Origin: Batillaria attramentaria
Lineage: Eukaryota > Mollusca > Gastropoda > Batillariidae
Direction: 5' to 3'
NCBI GenBank assembly: GCA_018292915.2
Contig: JACVVK020000001.1
Span: 1,948,001-2,012,000 of the forward strand
Length of the DNA: 64,000 bases
Shown piece after piece: positions 53,612 to 64,000 of the stretch (the first letter of the stretch is position 1; every line of letters starts with the position of its first letter). A program made the translations under genes and the position numbers. The notes beneath the pieces are model-generated. The model was not told the DNA's origin. It worked only from the letters and a program-made list of their open reading frames with translations, and made no database searches.

Positions 53612-56600
53612 CTAGTTCAGTTCACTGGAAAAGTACAAGGTGTCATCCAACGGGTCTGATGCATTCCTGGTCAAGAAAAAGTCCCAGTCGGCATAACCAT
53701 AAGAGTCTGTGCCAATTCCAACGAAGCCATGGGGTGGAACATCCTCCGGGATAGAGACGTTGAATATCTGAACATGATTCACCTTACCAGAAATATAGCC
53801 CCTCTGAAAAGGAACAAACACGGGTCTACTTCAGTACAATGTAGTCTACTTGGAGATTTACCGGACAAAACCTGAGGTTTTCAATGCAGTTCTTCATTAG
53901 TCACACCAGTTTGTTCTATCCAAGCCAAGCATATATATATGTTCTTCTGATGATGCATGTGAAAACTGAACAACAGCTCATGCAGAACGATACAAGACAA
54001 CATTACACTGACCTGTACATGCAACAAATGAGGAAAACAGGAAAAAAACATAACACAAAGTATGTGCAGAACATGGAAACAGTGCGCAAACTTGATTATC
54101 ATGTTAGAACAGTGATGACTGTACTCACATAAACCAGAAGTTCCATCATGTTGTCAACCTTGTCAATGTTCTTGTCATCTCTGCCACCCCTGATGATCTC
54201 AGTTCCAGCTGCAGGAGAAGTACAAAATAATTTATTCCTACAATACATTCCCCGATGGTGTTACTACTAGAACTTAGCCCCTACTCTACGAAAACCAGCC
54301 TAAGTTTTACCGTTGCTAGGCAACGGGAGGCAACTCCCTCACAATACCTGATCCGTGACCACAGGAGTTGCCTCCCTTCCTATCTATATAGCCGGCGCAG
54401 CCGGCCGGAGTCATCAGTCTTGCTTCTGCTCGCCCAGCCTACGGACCTCTGAGGAAAGCCGTGTCTTCTTGGTCGAGTGACTGCAACTTCTCGAGGGAAG
54501 TACCTTTCTGTTTTCTTCTCCTTTTAGAGAATATTATGCAGCCTTGGTTTTTCTCTGAGGTTTACCTTGCTGTGAACTTGTCCTTTGACAAGTTCTGCCT
54601 AGCTTTGCTTGTTTTGCTTTCTTAGTGAGCTGGGCACGTGCGGCACGCTGGCCCGCCACGTCAGTGTTTCTCACCCTAGGGCTGACTCGGAAACTTCACA
54701 GTTTCCGTGCGGCCTAGTAGCTTTGCCTGTATTCTAGAGTGTTCAACAAAGCTTTGGGTTTCGTTTTACCGGCCCTTGAAGAGGAAGAAATACGGTACTC
54801 TATTTTGTCTTGGTAATTTCAAGGAAATAAAGAAAACCGTTCCTCTGTCTCTATCTTTTTCTTGTGTTCCCTGGAAAGAGAACTTAGTGCTTCACTGTTC
54901 TCGTTTCCGCATGTTACAGATGGAAACCTGTATTGACTGCGAACGTACTCAGCATCCGGCGGACGACCATCCCCGGTGCCTGCGGTGCTCAGGCTGCTCC
55001 AGTGCCTTTACGTGTGACACCTGCTCAGCCTGGACCGAAGAACAGTGGGCTACCATAGCTGCGCATTACCACTTGTCCGTCCGTCGGCGCGGCGTTGCCG
55101 CCACGGCCACGTCCTCCTCTGCTGCAGTTCTGTCGCCAGCGGGTCCTCAGCCTCCCCTACAGGAGAGCTCTGCGGCTTCCCCCGTGCCACCCCTACAGGT
55201 GGAGACAGTTATGCTTTCAGAGAGATCTCCGTCCCGCTCCCCGGAGCCCTACAGGAGACTGACAAGAGAACGGACCCTCCAGCCCAGCTATGCTCGCTCC
55301 CGCGACCGCTCGCATTCTCGCTCCCCCTCCCGTCCCTCCTGCTCCCGCTTAGGAAGAAGCCACCGCAGTAGGACTCGGAGGCGCTCCCGCTCCCCGGGGT
55401 CGCACCGTCGGAGGTCACGCCACTCTCCTCGTCGCCGAGACTCCAGAAATTCGTCGAGGGACTCTTCCTCTTCCTTTACGTCGTCGGCAAGCCGTCTCTG
55501 GCAGGACCGGTACCGCCTTGGCTCCTCGGACTTTGGCCCTCACCGTCCTGTCTCTCCACCCCTGGCTGCTAGAAGGCCTAGGTCTGTGGTCGGCCGCCTG
55601 GTTACCACGCGTCCTCTCTCGGGTGCCCACGATAGGAAGAGACGCCGCACATGCGCCCGCTCCTCCTCGCCGACGCTGAAACGCCTCCGTCATGCCTCCC
55701 CGCTGTCGAACTCCTCCCTTGACTCGCATAGTGACGCAAGGCGTATCGCAGAGTCCGCGGCATCCGTCAAGCTGCCGAACAAGAAGCCTACAGAGCTCTT
55801 CACCAAGGCCAAAGCGGTGATTGCTGACGTTCTTCGTTTGCCTCCCCCCCGGCTCTCCTTGCCGGACTTGATGCCGTCTGTGGACACTTTGGACCCGTTC
55901 GAGCCTGACGACTCTCCCATGCTGCTTCCACAGAGCAAACAGATTGCCAGCTGCTTCAAACACCTGAACAACCACCTGGCGAATACAGAGCTGTTCGGGG
56001 ATACGGACTGCATTCTGCCTACGAAGCTGCCCGCGGTCCTCGCCGATTACTGGTGCGCGGAATACTACACTACCTCAGACGCCCCAGTTCATCTTCACCA
56101 GCCAGCCCTAGACAAAGCAGCGGAACGCCTGGCCGGCAACCAGACTAAGGCTCTCAAGCCGATCGCCGCGACTGTCTCTAAGGCTGCGTCTTTCGTCAGG
56201 TACGCTCTACAGACCGCCTCCTTCCTGGACACATCGTCCTTCGCCCTCTCTGCTATGCTGCCTAGGGATTCACCAGCTAGGACGGTGGCGGCTGCTGCAA
56301 GTAACGCAGCCTTGCATCTTATCATTCAACTCGCCGCTGCTACTACCAATCTGGAGCTGTATAAGAGGGACAAGGTTCTTTCTACCATTCCGGCCATGCC
56401 GCCGGACTGTGCTGCAGCCCTCAGGTCTCTACCAGTCGGCGGCCGTCGCCTCTTTGGAGAGAAGTGGGACAGAATCAGGAGAGCCGCGAGGCACTTTCCG
56501 GAGCCAGCTTCCGCCGCGCCTCCTCCCCAGAGCCCTAAGAAAGCAGCTAAGAGGCCGCCCAGGTCCTTTCGTCCCCCTACTAACAAGCCCAGGAACAAGC

Positions 56601-59600
56601 CGCCCTTCAGGCCGAAGCAGCAACAGCAGCTACAGCAGCAATCCAAGCAGGACAAGCCCCAGGCCACCAAGCAGTACCCCGCCAGAGGACGGGGTAGGGG
56701 TAGGAAGTGACTGCTACAGCCCACCGCCGCTGGCGGGCGTGGGTCCCCCCGTCGGCGGCAGACTTCGCCTCTTCGCCCGGGCGTGGCGAAGTCTAGTTCA
56801 GGACCCTTGGGCCACCGATCTCGTGGAGAACGGCTTACAGCTCTCGTTCGTCAGCCCCCCACCGTTACGAAGAAGCCCGATGTGGACGGAGGTGCCCCAG
56901 GACGCGTCCAAGGCCGCTGCCCTCAGGTCGGAAGTGGCGGCGCTGCTGCAGAAACAAGCCACCGAGCTAGTCGGTTCAGTCTCGTCACCCGCCTTTTACA
57001 GCCGTCTGTTCGTTGTTCCCAAGCCGGGAGGGAAGTGGAGGCCCGTGATCGACCTCTCTGCTCTCAACGCTTTCCTGCACGCTCCGCATTTCAGAATGGA
57101 GACAGCGGCGGCCGTCAGGGCAGGCACAAGAGTAGGAGACTTCGCAGTCAGTCTGGACCTGTCCGACGCTTACCTCCACGTACCCATGCACACCGCATCC
57201 AGACGGTACCTACGGTTCGCCATAGACGGGAGTGTCTTCCAGTTCAAGGCTTTACCCTTCGGTCTGAATTTGAGCCCGTGGATTTTCACCCGCCTCATGG
57301 ATACGGTGGCGGCGACGGCGAGACTCTCTCTCTCCAGCCAGCTCTCGAACTACCTGGACGACCTTCTGCTGAAGAATCAGATCGCCGAGAGCCTGTCCCA
57401 GGACAGGGACGTGTTCCTCTCCCTCCTGCGCAACCTGGGTTTCCTAGTCAACTTGGACAAGTCAGACCTGCTCCCGTCTCAGAAGTTCCTTCACCTCGGT
57501 ATGTTCTTCGAGACCGACGCCAACAGGATCTCGCTCCCTCAGAAGCGCATCGACGCCATCCTCGCCGTAGTCGAAGAGATTCTCAGCCAGCCGTCTTCGC
57601 CGGCTCGCCTGTGGCTGAGGTTCCTAGGCCTCCTGAACGCCGCTGCAGATCTTCCGCTCGGCAGGCTTCGGACCAGGCGACTTCAGCTCTATCTCCTGTC
57701 CCAGTGGCGCCCGGTTTCAGGCGATCTACAACAGCCGATCCCGCTTCCCCTGGATCTGCTCTCAGAATTCAACCCCTGGACCGACCCGCTCTGGCTAGCC
57801 TCCGGTGTTCCCCTCTCCTCTCCACCCCCGTCGCTTTCTCTGTGCACGGACGCAAGTCAGGAAGGTTGGGGAGCCCATCTTCTGCCCAACTTCGAGGTGA
57901 CGCGCGGTCTGTGGTCTCCAGAGGAGAAGCTCGCTCACATCAACGTGCTGGAGCTGAGGGCGGTTTGGCTCGCGCTTCAACACTGGTGCCCGCTTGTCTC
58001 GAAGCAGCCTGTTCTCGTCCTGACCGACAACTCTACAGTGGTCGCCTACATCAGGAAGCAGGGAGGCACCAGGTCCACACAACTCTGCGAGCTCACCCGA
58101 GACCTCCTTCTCTGGTGCGAGAGCCAGGACGTGACGCTGTCCGCGAGACACATCCCAGGGAGACTGAACGTCATTGCCGATTCCCTCTCCAGGCACGGTC
58201 AGATCCTTCACACCGAGTGGACCCTGAACGACGCCACGTTCAACACGATATGCCAGACCTGGGATCGCCCGCACGTGGACTTGTTTGCGACCCGCTGGAA
58301 TCACAAGCTCCCGCTATTCGTCTCCCCAGTGCCGGACCCTCTAGCGTGGGCGGTGGACGCGCTCTCCATTCCCTGGAACGGCCTGTTCGCGTACGCCTTC
58401 CCGCCCACGGTGCTGATTCCCAAGGTCCTCACGAAGTTGGAAGGTATAGACGCAATCATCCTCCTGGTGGCTCCCCTCAGGTGGGAAAAGTCCTGGATCA
58501 CAAGTCTGCTGCGGCTCGCCACGGATCCCCCGCTCCGCCTCCCCTGTCATCGTCGCCTGCTGCGTCAGCCTCGGTCACAGATCTTCCACCTGGACCCAGA
58601 CTCGCTGAACCTTCACGCATGGAGGTTGTCGGGGCTTCCCTCCGACGCAGAGACTTCTCGGGTGCAGCAGTGGCGGCAATCTCTTCAGCGCGCAGGCCCT
58701 CTACCCTAAAGGTCTACGAGGGTAAATGGAGGGTGTTTGTTCGTTGGTGTCTCTCACGCGGCCTTCCCCCGTACTCGCTGAAGATTGCTCAGATCGCAGA
58801 CTTCCTTCTGTGGCTCAGAGACTCGAAGCACCTTGCTCCCATCACGATCAAGGGGTATAGAGCGATGCTGTCCGACACCTACCGTCACCTAGGTAATCCA
58901 CTAGTCGGCACGGACAAAGATCTCTCGGATCTTCTGGCAAGCATGGAACTCGCCGCTCCGGCCTTTCGTTCCCTCGTCCCTCGCTGGAACCTCCCCTGGG
59001 TGCTAACGTGGCTGAACTCTGAAGCCTTTGAGCCGCTGGATCTCGCGCCGTTGGAGAGGCTCACTAAGAAGACGTGTTTCTTGCTTGCCCTCGCCTCCGC
59101 AGCCAGAGTTAGCGAACTTCACGCCTTGTCAGCGGACCCCGCCCATCTGCAGTTTTCCCAAGATGGTTCGGCCCTCCTAACGACGCGACCCGGGTTTCTG
59201 GCGAAGAATCGCCTCCCGTCCATGGGTAACCAGGTCCTCCGGATCCCGTCCCTAAAGCGTGTGGATCCCGGTGCTAAGCTACAAGACCCGGTACGGGCGC
59301 TACGCATTTATCTGAAGCGCACTAAGCATCTCAGGACCCCTAGTTCCCGTCTCTTCCTTCCCCTACGGGCGGACAAGACGGACATAGTGCCGCAAACGCT
59401 CTCCCTTTGGTTGCGCTCCGTCATTAAGGAAGCGTACAGTGACCTTTCCCCCTCAGCGGCCAAGATCCTTAGGATCAAGGCTCACGAGATCAGGGCAGTC
59501 GCGGCGAGTGTGGCTTTCGAGCGGAACTGTTCCTTACAGGACGTAATTAGAGCAGTGGGGTGGAGGTCGCAGTCTATTTTCGCCTCAACCTACCTCAGGG

Positions 59601-62600
59601 ACCTTTCCGCCCAGGTTCAGCCACTTCACCTCGTCGGACCAGTGGTCGCGGCCCAGCATATCGCAGCTCCCGCCACTCAGGCCTAGAAGTTGCCACTCGC
59701 CATCAGCTTCTGCTGGTTTTCCAGGGTATGGCGTTTTTCCTTAACGGGGCTTGGCTTTCTATTCTCAGAGCTCCGGGCAGCCCACCTGCCTCTTCGGAAT
59801 TCGTTCTAGTAGTAACACCATCGGGGAATGTATTGTAGGAATAAATGTATTTTTCCAGGTAAAATGAATTTTTCCTAAATACTTACCCGATGGTGTTACT
59901 CACAGGTCCCTCCCGCCTCCCCGCTTCTGCCGGGCTGGGCTCGCGGCGCGGACTGATGACTCCGGCCGGCTGCGCCGGCTATATAGATAGGAAGGGAGGC
60001 AACTCCTGTGGTCACGGATCAGGTATTGTGAGGGAGTTGCCTCCCGTTGCCTAGCAACGGTAAAACTTAGGCTGGTTTTCGTAGAGTAGGGGCTAAGTTC
60101 TAGTAGTAACACCATCGGGTAAGTATTTAGGAAAAATTCATTTTACCTGGAAAAATACATATTCTAGTACTAACAACTTCCAAAATGTATATACATGTAG
60201 ATGAAGTTAGATATAAGAGAATGGCTGCAGTGTCCAAATGGAATATCACTCCATTAAAAAAAAGCTTCACAGCTTTGTATGTTTTTGTTTATTTGTTTGT
60301 ATGGTTTTTTTTCCTTTCAGGATGCTTTATATGGCTTTATATCCTTACCCAAATCTTTAGCCAGCAGCCATAGTTGATCATTCGGGTACAGGAAGAAGAA
60401 CAGTCCTCTGGCAAGGTATGTGTCACACCCTGTCTTGTCAATGCGGGCAGCAACATACACCCCTCCACTACCGTTCACTGGAATCATCAGTGCTTCAGTC
60501 CTGATGAAAATGTCCGACCTGCACAGGAAACAAGAAAAAAACAGCCCCAAGTGCATGCTGTATCTTTGCACAGATCTGTGATTGTGAATTCAGATCTGAT
60601 GAAATTAACATATAATCACCCCCCCAAAAAAAACTTAGCCTGGCATTTCTCCAATGACAGACTGCAGACATAAACCAAACAGCACACAAAAGAGCAACCC
60701 CCCCCCCCCCCACACACACACACACGAGTGCAGGCTGAAATGTTTTACCATTTGTAGCTACCATAAACGCTCATGGTGGCGTTAAGGCTAGCTGTCGTTG
60801 GGCACCAAGGTATCGGCGTTTCCAAAACTGTTTGCCGAAGGTGTTTCTCATAGGTATTCACTGGTACAATCTCAAACACACCCTGTTGGTTGGACAGGAA
60901 TGGGGCCTCAGCACTGTCATTCAGACCTACAACACAAGTTGTTAGATGTCCCAGCTGAATGGATAATAAGCAGGCCAACCTACTGTTCAGTCTCAGCATC
61001 ATGATAGCAGCTAGCCTGGAAATAATTACTCCCATGTATAAAAATATTAACATTACAATAAAATGTTGTATATGATATACTGCAATTCAGGGATTGTAAG
61101 CCGCTTTGTTATATAAGCCATATCCCCTACTTAAAAAAAAGAAAAAAAAAGAAGAAAATAGTAATGTATAAGCCACATCGATGGAATAGCCACACAGAAA
61201 CAAAGTATTAGCTGCAGTGGTCATTTTGAAAAAAAACGTTGTGGCTTATAGTCAGTGAATTATGGTAACTTCAGTCTCTGTGCCCAATCTTGTAACTACA
61301 ATAATCATACAGCACATACAAGGACACTGACAATTTTATTTATTTATCATGCTGTCAAATCCTGCCACTGAAAGGAAGCAATCAGTCAAGTGTGGCCACA
61401 ATGAAAAAAGGCTCACTTACTGTCAAAAAATGAGAAGTATTGAATAGGAAATGGGGTTGAAGGTGGTGGGGTATTGTGTTGCCCTTTTTGTCCAGTTGTA
61501 ACTGTGGTCAGTGTGTAGATCTCATCAATGCCCAACGACAGATGTACCTGACCACTGGTCACCTAAATGTATAAGATGTCACAGGATGCTACACATGTAA
61601 AAGCATATCCGCACACCACAACATAAAATAAAAAATCAAACACAATACTGTACTTGTTAAAAGTGTAGGAAGATTACAAATCCCTAGCAGTGAGCAAAAA
61701 TCAATAAAACAAATCTATGGGTAATCATTCAAAAATTAAATATGAACATTTAAAGGTGTAAACTTGCCAAACCCAATACCTAGGCCAAATTTAGGAAAAA
61801 CTTCATTATTTCCTTGTGTAAGCATTTCGGTGCTGGTCTTGTGGATCAAAATCATAACACAGCTGAAGACAAGAAATGGTTGCTTAGGGAAAAGTGTGTA
61901 CGTTTCTCGGCACACAAAAAAATGTCAATGTACAAAACATCATGAATCAGTAACAATGAGTAATCTGTCAGCTATTGCTAATGATTGACACTGGCTTCAA
62001 CATCTATAGTTGTTCATGTTCCAGCAAAATTAGGCTCACCTTGGCAGAGGGCATTTTCATGAAGTACAGTGAGCTGTCACCTTCAAATGAGAGCTTGGTG
62101 TACCAGACCTGCAGTTCCTGCACATCCACCTGAAATTTGATGACAAAATTACATGTAACATTGTTGTTAGTGTTCAATATTCAGCGATAGGGATGGGATA
62201 CAATGTTTAGTACAGTCAAAGGTGCAGTGTATGGATAGTACAGTCAAAGGTGCAGTGTTACAGTCCTAGGTACTTATATGTATATGGGGAAAGGACATCA
62301 TGGCAGAGGAGGGCAGACGAACAGCAGCAAATGCTGGAAAGTGGGTAAATGGGTGTTTGTTTTGAGGTTTAACGTTTTCTGTCCACCAACGGAGTGATAA
62401 GATTTTAAAAAAGAGGCACTGAAGAAAAAAGAATTAAAAAAAAAGAAGCCTCTACAAATTTTGGTTGTCTGTGGATTCAAACCCTTGACCATCCAGTCTG
62501 GACCCTGATGCTCAACCAGCTGAGTCACTGCATTCCCCAGCAAGGTAACTTTAAGTGATATAACTGTATGTGGGAACTAATATCTGACCTTAAGAGATAC

Positions 62601-62839
62601 TCTGAAAACAATGCACTGTACTCACAAAACTGCCCATCAGCTGTAGGGTGATGTTCTGCTTTGTGACATTGTAGGCCGGTAGCTCTGGGCGAATACATTT
62701 GGAGTGGTCACGACTCTACAGAAATCACAATTACACATGTATCATCAACTGTAAGGACCTACTAAAGATAAAAAAGGACCTACTGCTGAGAAAAAAGGAA
62801 GCGGTATCGTTGCTTATACATGTTCTCCCCAGATCACAC

Positions 62840-62905
<66 letters not shown>

Positions 62906-64000
62906 GCATGTACAGGCACACACACAAATACTGCAGCAAGTTTGGACTGGAACGCTGCTATAATGAGGAAGCAACTTCAACTGGAGTCAGGGCATGATAA
63001 AACCAGCCAACCACTGTGACTCACCATGGTTTCAATGACAACAGTCAGGTCCGAAGCATCAGGGCTGACCAGGCTGACAATGCTCCCCCCACCATCCAGT
63101 TTTCCAACTCCATAACCATGTCGCATGTAGCTCCACCCGGGTGCACAGAACTGATTGGTGTGAGCTGCATGTAAAGTAAAGCTGAATGATGATGTTACAA
63201 TGTGAACAAAGAACCACACTACTTCCCTGAAAGTCCCACGTCACGTCACATCATTTAACAAAAACATGTTCATACATGTAACTGGCCATATATTGCATGA
63301 CAAATCAAATCAGATCTAGAAGGGAAGGCACTACAAAAAATAGAAATTAATAATAATAAAAATATAATAACCTGAGACCCAAATAGGGCTTTCCACAACG
63401 TAATGCCCACTCCAGGGTTCTCTGGCAGTCATGAGGGAATCTCTGTCCCATGGTAAACCCTCTAGGTAACTGTCGATCAGGTTCCATGCAATGGTGCTAG
63501 AAATAGCAAAACAAACAAACAAAAAAGAAGCAAACATCAATAAATTACCAACAAAATAAAACATGAGGTGTGACACATGTAAGTTTTGTCTCAAATCATG
63601 TATATTTGTTGGGAAAATAACAAATCAACGAATGATCAATTTCCCATAAAAGTTTTTGCAAGGAGCAGCAAAAATGCTTCTTACCTGGTCATCATCCCAG
63701 TTACATAGTTCTGGTTCAAAATCTGGATGAGACAAAAGCAAGAACTATGTTGTATTTTGTTGTCATGAACAATCGAATGAGATGACCATTACACATGCAC
63801 ACACGCACAAACACTAACACACACGCACATCAGCCCACACACACCATCCCTCAACAACACCCCCCCCCCCTCCACACACACACAGACCACTGACCCTTGC
63901 CCAGCATCCTCCTCCAACATCATTGTTTTCAGTGCTGTAATCCTCTGATGACCAGAGAGGTTTTCCCAGCTGGACAGCATCAGCAGGACTGACTGTACCT
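53612..64000 (-). CDS. GALC: Galactocerebrosidase-like gene A (5' end beyond window)
   Basis: C-terminal two thirds of a GH59 galactocerebrosidase, about 449 residues. Exons by homology: 63895-64000 (exon 8, cut), 63685-63722, 63372-63496, 63025-63164, 62626-62715, 62040-62129, 61421-61562, 60749-60926, 60349-60518, 54129-54208, 53612-53803. Exon 8 carries WSSEDYS with the nucleophile Glu; the exon with the acid/base Glu lies outside. CIRP is kept in exon 12. The gene is closest to gene B (shared [23 protein letters not shown], SYGYAD segments). Intron 16 is 6.1 kb because it holds the DIRS-like retrotransposon in antisense orientation. The coding frame is intact in all visible exons. Confidence 0.9.
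54251..54419. repeat. Left inverted terminal repeat of DIRS element
   Basis: 169 nt beginning cccgatggtgttac and ending tcatcagtc; the reverse complement recurs at 59951-60119 without a difference that I could find, which suggests recent insertion. Confidence 0.9.
54707..56710 (+). CDS. DIRS ORF1, Gag-like zinc-finger/RS-rich protein
   Basis: Open frame of up to 667 codons; the first ATG in context may instead be near 54912 ([13 protein letters not shown]). It has a Cys-rich cluster ([28 protein letters not shown]), then a long Arg/Ser-rich stretch, and a Lys/Pro/Gln-rich C terminus. These fit a nucleic-acid-binding Gag-like role. It overlaps the RT frame by about 300 nt. Confidence 0.7.
   Translation: MRPSSFACILECSTKLWVSFYRPLKRKKYGTLFCLGNFKEIKKTVPLSLSFSCVPWKENLVLHCSRFRMLQMETCIDCERTQHPADDHPRCLRCSGCSSAFTCDTCSAWTEEQWATIAAHYHLSVRRRGVAATATSSSAAVLSPAGPQPPLQESSAASPVPPLQVETVMLSERSPSRSPEPYRRLTRERTLQPSYARSRDRSHSRSPSRPSCSRLGRSHRSRTRRRSRSPGSHRRRSRHSPRRRDSRNSSRDSSSSFTSSASRLWQDRYRLGSSDFGPHRPVSPPLAARRPRSVVGRLVTTRPLSGAHDRKRRRTCARSSSPTLKRLRHASPLSNSSLDSHSDARRIAESAASVKLPNKKPTELFTKAKAVIADVLRLPPPRLSLPDLMPSVDTLDPFEPDDSPMLLPQSKQIASCFKHLNNHLANTELFGDTDCILPTKLPAVLADYWCAEYYTTSDAPVHLHQPALDKAAERLAGNQTKALKPIAATVSKAASFVRYALQTASFLDTSSFALSAMLPRDSPARTVAAAASNAALHLIIQLAAATTNLELYKRDKVLSTIPAMPPDCAAALRSLPVGGRRLFGEKWDRIRRAARHFPEPASAAPPPQSPKKAAKRPPRSFRPPTNKPRNKPPFRPKQQQQLQQQSKQDKPQATKQYPARGRGRGRK
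56409..58709 (+). CDS. DIRS reverse transcriptase / RNase H polyprotein
   Basis: Up to 766 codons. RT motifs include [12 protein letters not shown] (about residue 205), [26 protein letters not shown] and YLDD (about 313). RNase H follows with LCTDAS (about 477), LELRAVW (about 512) and LTDNS (about 537). The C-terminal 170 residues ([29 protein letters not shown]) form the extension typical of DIRS elements, in the place where a Dam-like methyltransferase sits in relatives; I cannot see its catalytic motif clearly. The start codon is uncertain because of overlap with ORF1. Confidence 0.88.
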   Translation: MLQPSGLYQSAAVASLERSGTESGEPRGTFRSQLPPRLLPRALRKQLRGRPGPFVPLLTSPGTSRPSGRSSNSSYSSNPSRTSPRPPSSTPPEDGVGVGSDCYSPPPLAGVGPPVGGRLRLFARAWRSLVQDPWATDLVENGLQLSFVSPPPLRRSPMWTEVPQDASKAAALRSEVAALLQKQATELVGSVSSPAFYSRLFVVPKPGGKWRPVIDLSALNAFLHAPHFRMETAAAVRAGTRVGDFAVSLDLSDAYLHVPMHTASRRYLRFAIDGSVFQFKALPFGLNLSPWIFTRLMDTVAATARLSLSSQLSNYLDDLLLKNQIAESLSQDRDVFLSLLRNLGFLVNLDKSDLLPSQKFLHLGMFFETDANRISLPQKRIDAILAVVEEILSQPSSPARLWLRFLGLLNAAADLPLGRLRTRRLQLYLLSQWRPVSGDLQQPIPLPLDLLSEFNPWTDPLWLASGVPLSSPPPSLSLCTDASQEGWGAHLLPNFEVTRGLWSPEEKLAHINVLELRAVWLALQHWCPLVSKQPVLVLTDNSTVVAYIRKQGGTRSTQLCELTRDLLLWCESQDVTLSARHIPGRLNVIADSLSRHGQILHTEWTLNDATFNTICQTWDRPHVDLFATRWNHKLPLFVSPVPDPLAWAVDALSIPWNGLFAYAFPPTVLIPKVLTKLEGIDAIILLVAPLRWEKSWITSLLRLATDPPLRLPCHRRLLRQPRSQIFHLDPDSLNLHAWRLSGLPSDAETSRVQQWRQSLQRAGPLP
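58619..59686 (+). CDS. DIRS tyrosine recombinase
   Basis: About 355 codons from ATG 58619; the same frame is open back to 56783 but that part only shadows the RT frame. The N-terminal SAM-like core-binding part ([15 protein letters not shown]) is followed by the catalytic domain with ARVSELHAL (first Arg), KAHEIRA (His-x-x-Arg) and [16 protein letters not shown] (Trp and nucleophilic Tyr). It would integrate the circular DNA copy. It overlaps the RT frame by 91 nt. Confidence 0.88.
   Translation: MEVVGASLRRRDFSGAAVAAISSARRPSTLKVYEGKWRVFVRWCLSRGLPPYSLKIAQIADFLLWLRDSKHLAPITIKGYRAMLSDTYRHLGNPLVGTDKDLSDLLASMELAAPAFRSLVPRWNLPWVLTWLNSEAFEPLDLAPLERLTKKTCFLLALASAARVSELHALSADPAHLQFSQDGSALLTTRPGFLAKNRLPSMGNQVLRIPSLKRVDPGAKLQDPVRALRIYLKRTKHLRTPSSRLFLPLRADKTDIVPQTLSLWLRSVIKEAYSDLSPSAAKILRIKAHEIRAVAASVAFERNCSLQDVIRAVGWRSQSIFASTYLRDLSAQVQPLHLVGPVVAAQHIAAPATQA
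59804..59900. repeat. Internal complementary region of DIRS element
   Basis: Contains, back to back, complements of the outermost left end (ggggaatgtattgtagga) and right end (tttttcctaaatacttaccc). It allows the ends to be completed during reverse transcription of DIRS elements. Confidence 0.85.
59951..60119. repeat. Right inverted terminal repeat of DIRS element
   Basis: Reverse complement of 54251-54419 over 169 nt. Confidence 0.9.
61066..61268. mobile_element. MITE-like inverted-repeat element
   Basis: The left end (tgcaattcagggattgtaagccgc) and the reverse complement of the right end (ccataattcactgactataagccac) are similar over about 25 bp. There is no coding potential; poly-A/GA lies in the middle. 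It lies in intron 14 of gene A. Confidence 0.6.
62330..62540 (-). mobile_element. tRNA-derived SINE, minus orientation
   Basis: On the minus strand: cagtgactcagctggttgag (box A-like) and aagggtttgaatccac (box B-like), then a pyrimidine-rich body and a tail with acgttaaacctcaaaac. The tail resembles that of the SINE at 23173-23347. It lies in intron 12 of gene A. Confidence 0.7.
62838..62898. repeat. (CA)n microsatellite in gene A intron 11
   Basis: About 30 CA units between exons 11 and 12 of gene A. Confidence 0.95.

Larger units (their letters stand above)
54230..60160 (+). mobile_element. DIRS-like tyrosine-recombinase retrotransposon, apparently intact
   Basis: Gag-like, RT/RNase H and tyrosine recombinase frames are all open. 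Inverted terminal repeats of 169 nt (54251-54419 and 59951-60119) look identical. An internal complementary region at about 59804-59900 matches both outer ends joined together: ggaataaatgtatttttcc there equals the right end fused to the left end. This layout is the hallmark of DIRS elements, which use a circular intermediate and recombinase instead of an integrase, and leave no target duplication. None is seen. Confidence 0.9.

Noticed and set aside
56783..58618. Long open frame continuing upstream of the tyrosine recombinase
   Set aside because: It runs in a second frame across the RT/RNase H coding sequence and shows no motif; the GC-rich composition keeps it open. The recombinase more likely starts at 58619.
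54251..60119. LTR retrotransposon
   Set aside because: Terminal repeats are inverted, and a tyrosine recombinase replaces integrase; protease and integrase motifs are absent.

Overview
The window is intron-rich animal DNA. Dense CA/TG microsatellites, several tRNA-derived SINEs, MITE-like inverted repeats, LINE 3' ends and a DIRS-like retrotransposon, together with an invertebrate-style gene duplication, suggest a marine mollusc, probably a gastropod. That assignment is inference; nothing here fixes the species.

The main content is a head-to-tail array of five galactocerebrosidase-like (GALC, glycoside hydrolase family 59) genes, all on the minus strand. In order of transcription they are gene A (53612 to beyond 64000, 5' part missing), gene B (38964-51298), gene C (28405-37261), gene D (17286-27605) and gene E (524-12343, 3' part missing). 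Exons are rarely longer than 190 nt, so I rebuilt them from protein similarity plus splice sites. Genes B, C and D come out as 18-exon models whose coding lengths are exact multiples of three (about 667, 682 and 676 residues), and exon lengths and intron phases agree from gene to gene. All copies for which the exon is present keep the two catalytic glutamates (WNE in exon 6, SED in exon 8). GALC enzymes are lysosomal beta-galactosidases that remove galactose from galactosylceramide and related lipids. Genes A/B and C/D/E form two sequence groups.

The most unusual signal is in gene E. Exon 7 is present twice (8702-8829 and 8494-8621, both 128 nt) and exon 15 three times (2266-2449, 1591-1768, 524-701). 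Every copy is open, has its own splice sites, and has a length and phase that make the copies usable only one at a time. This looks like two clusters of mutually exclusive exons in one lysosomal hydrolase gene. Genes C and D each carry only one version of each exon, and of opposite types (C: 7a-like and 15b-like; D: 7b-like and 15a-like), as if alternative splice forms had been divided between paralogues. A 31-bp hairpin lies between exons 15a and 15b.

Mobile DNA: an apparently intact 5.9-kb DIRS-like tyrosine-recombinase retrotransposon (54230-60160) sits antisense in intron 16 of gene A, about 20 nt from the splice acceptor. A repeat family with a palindromic left end occurs as two tandem copies between genes D and E (12603-16215) and as a longer copy, carrying a nested inverted-repeat element, in gene B (41464-45127). 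A TIR-bounded tandem array rich in nuclear-receptor-like TCAAGGTCA palindromes lies in intron 8 of gene E (5785-7550). SINEs with clear target-site duplications are nested in introns of gene C, and a LINE 3' end abuts the stop codon of gene B. Coordinates of splice junctions were counted by eye and may be off by a base or two.
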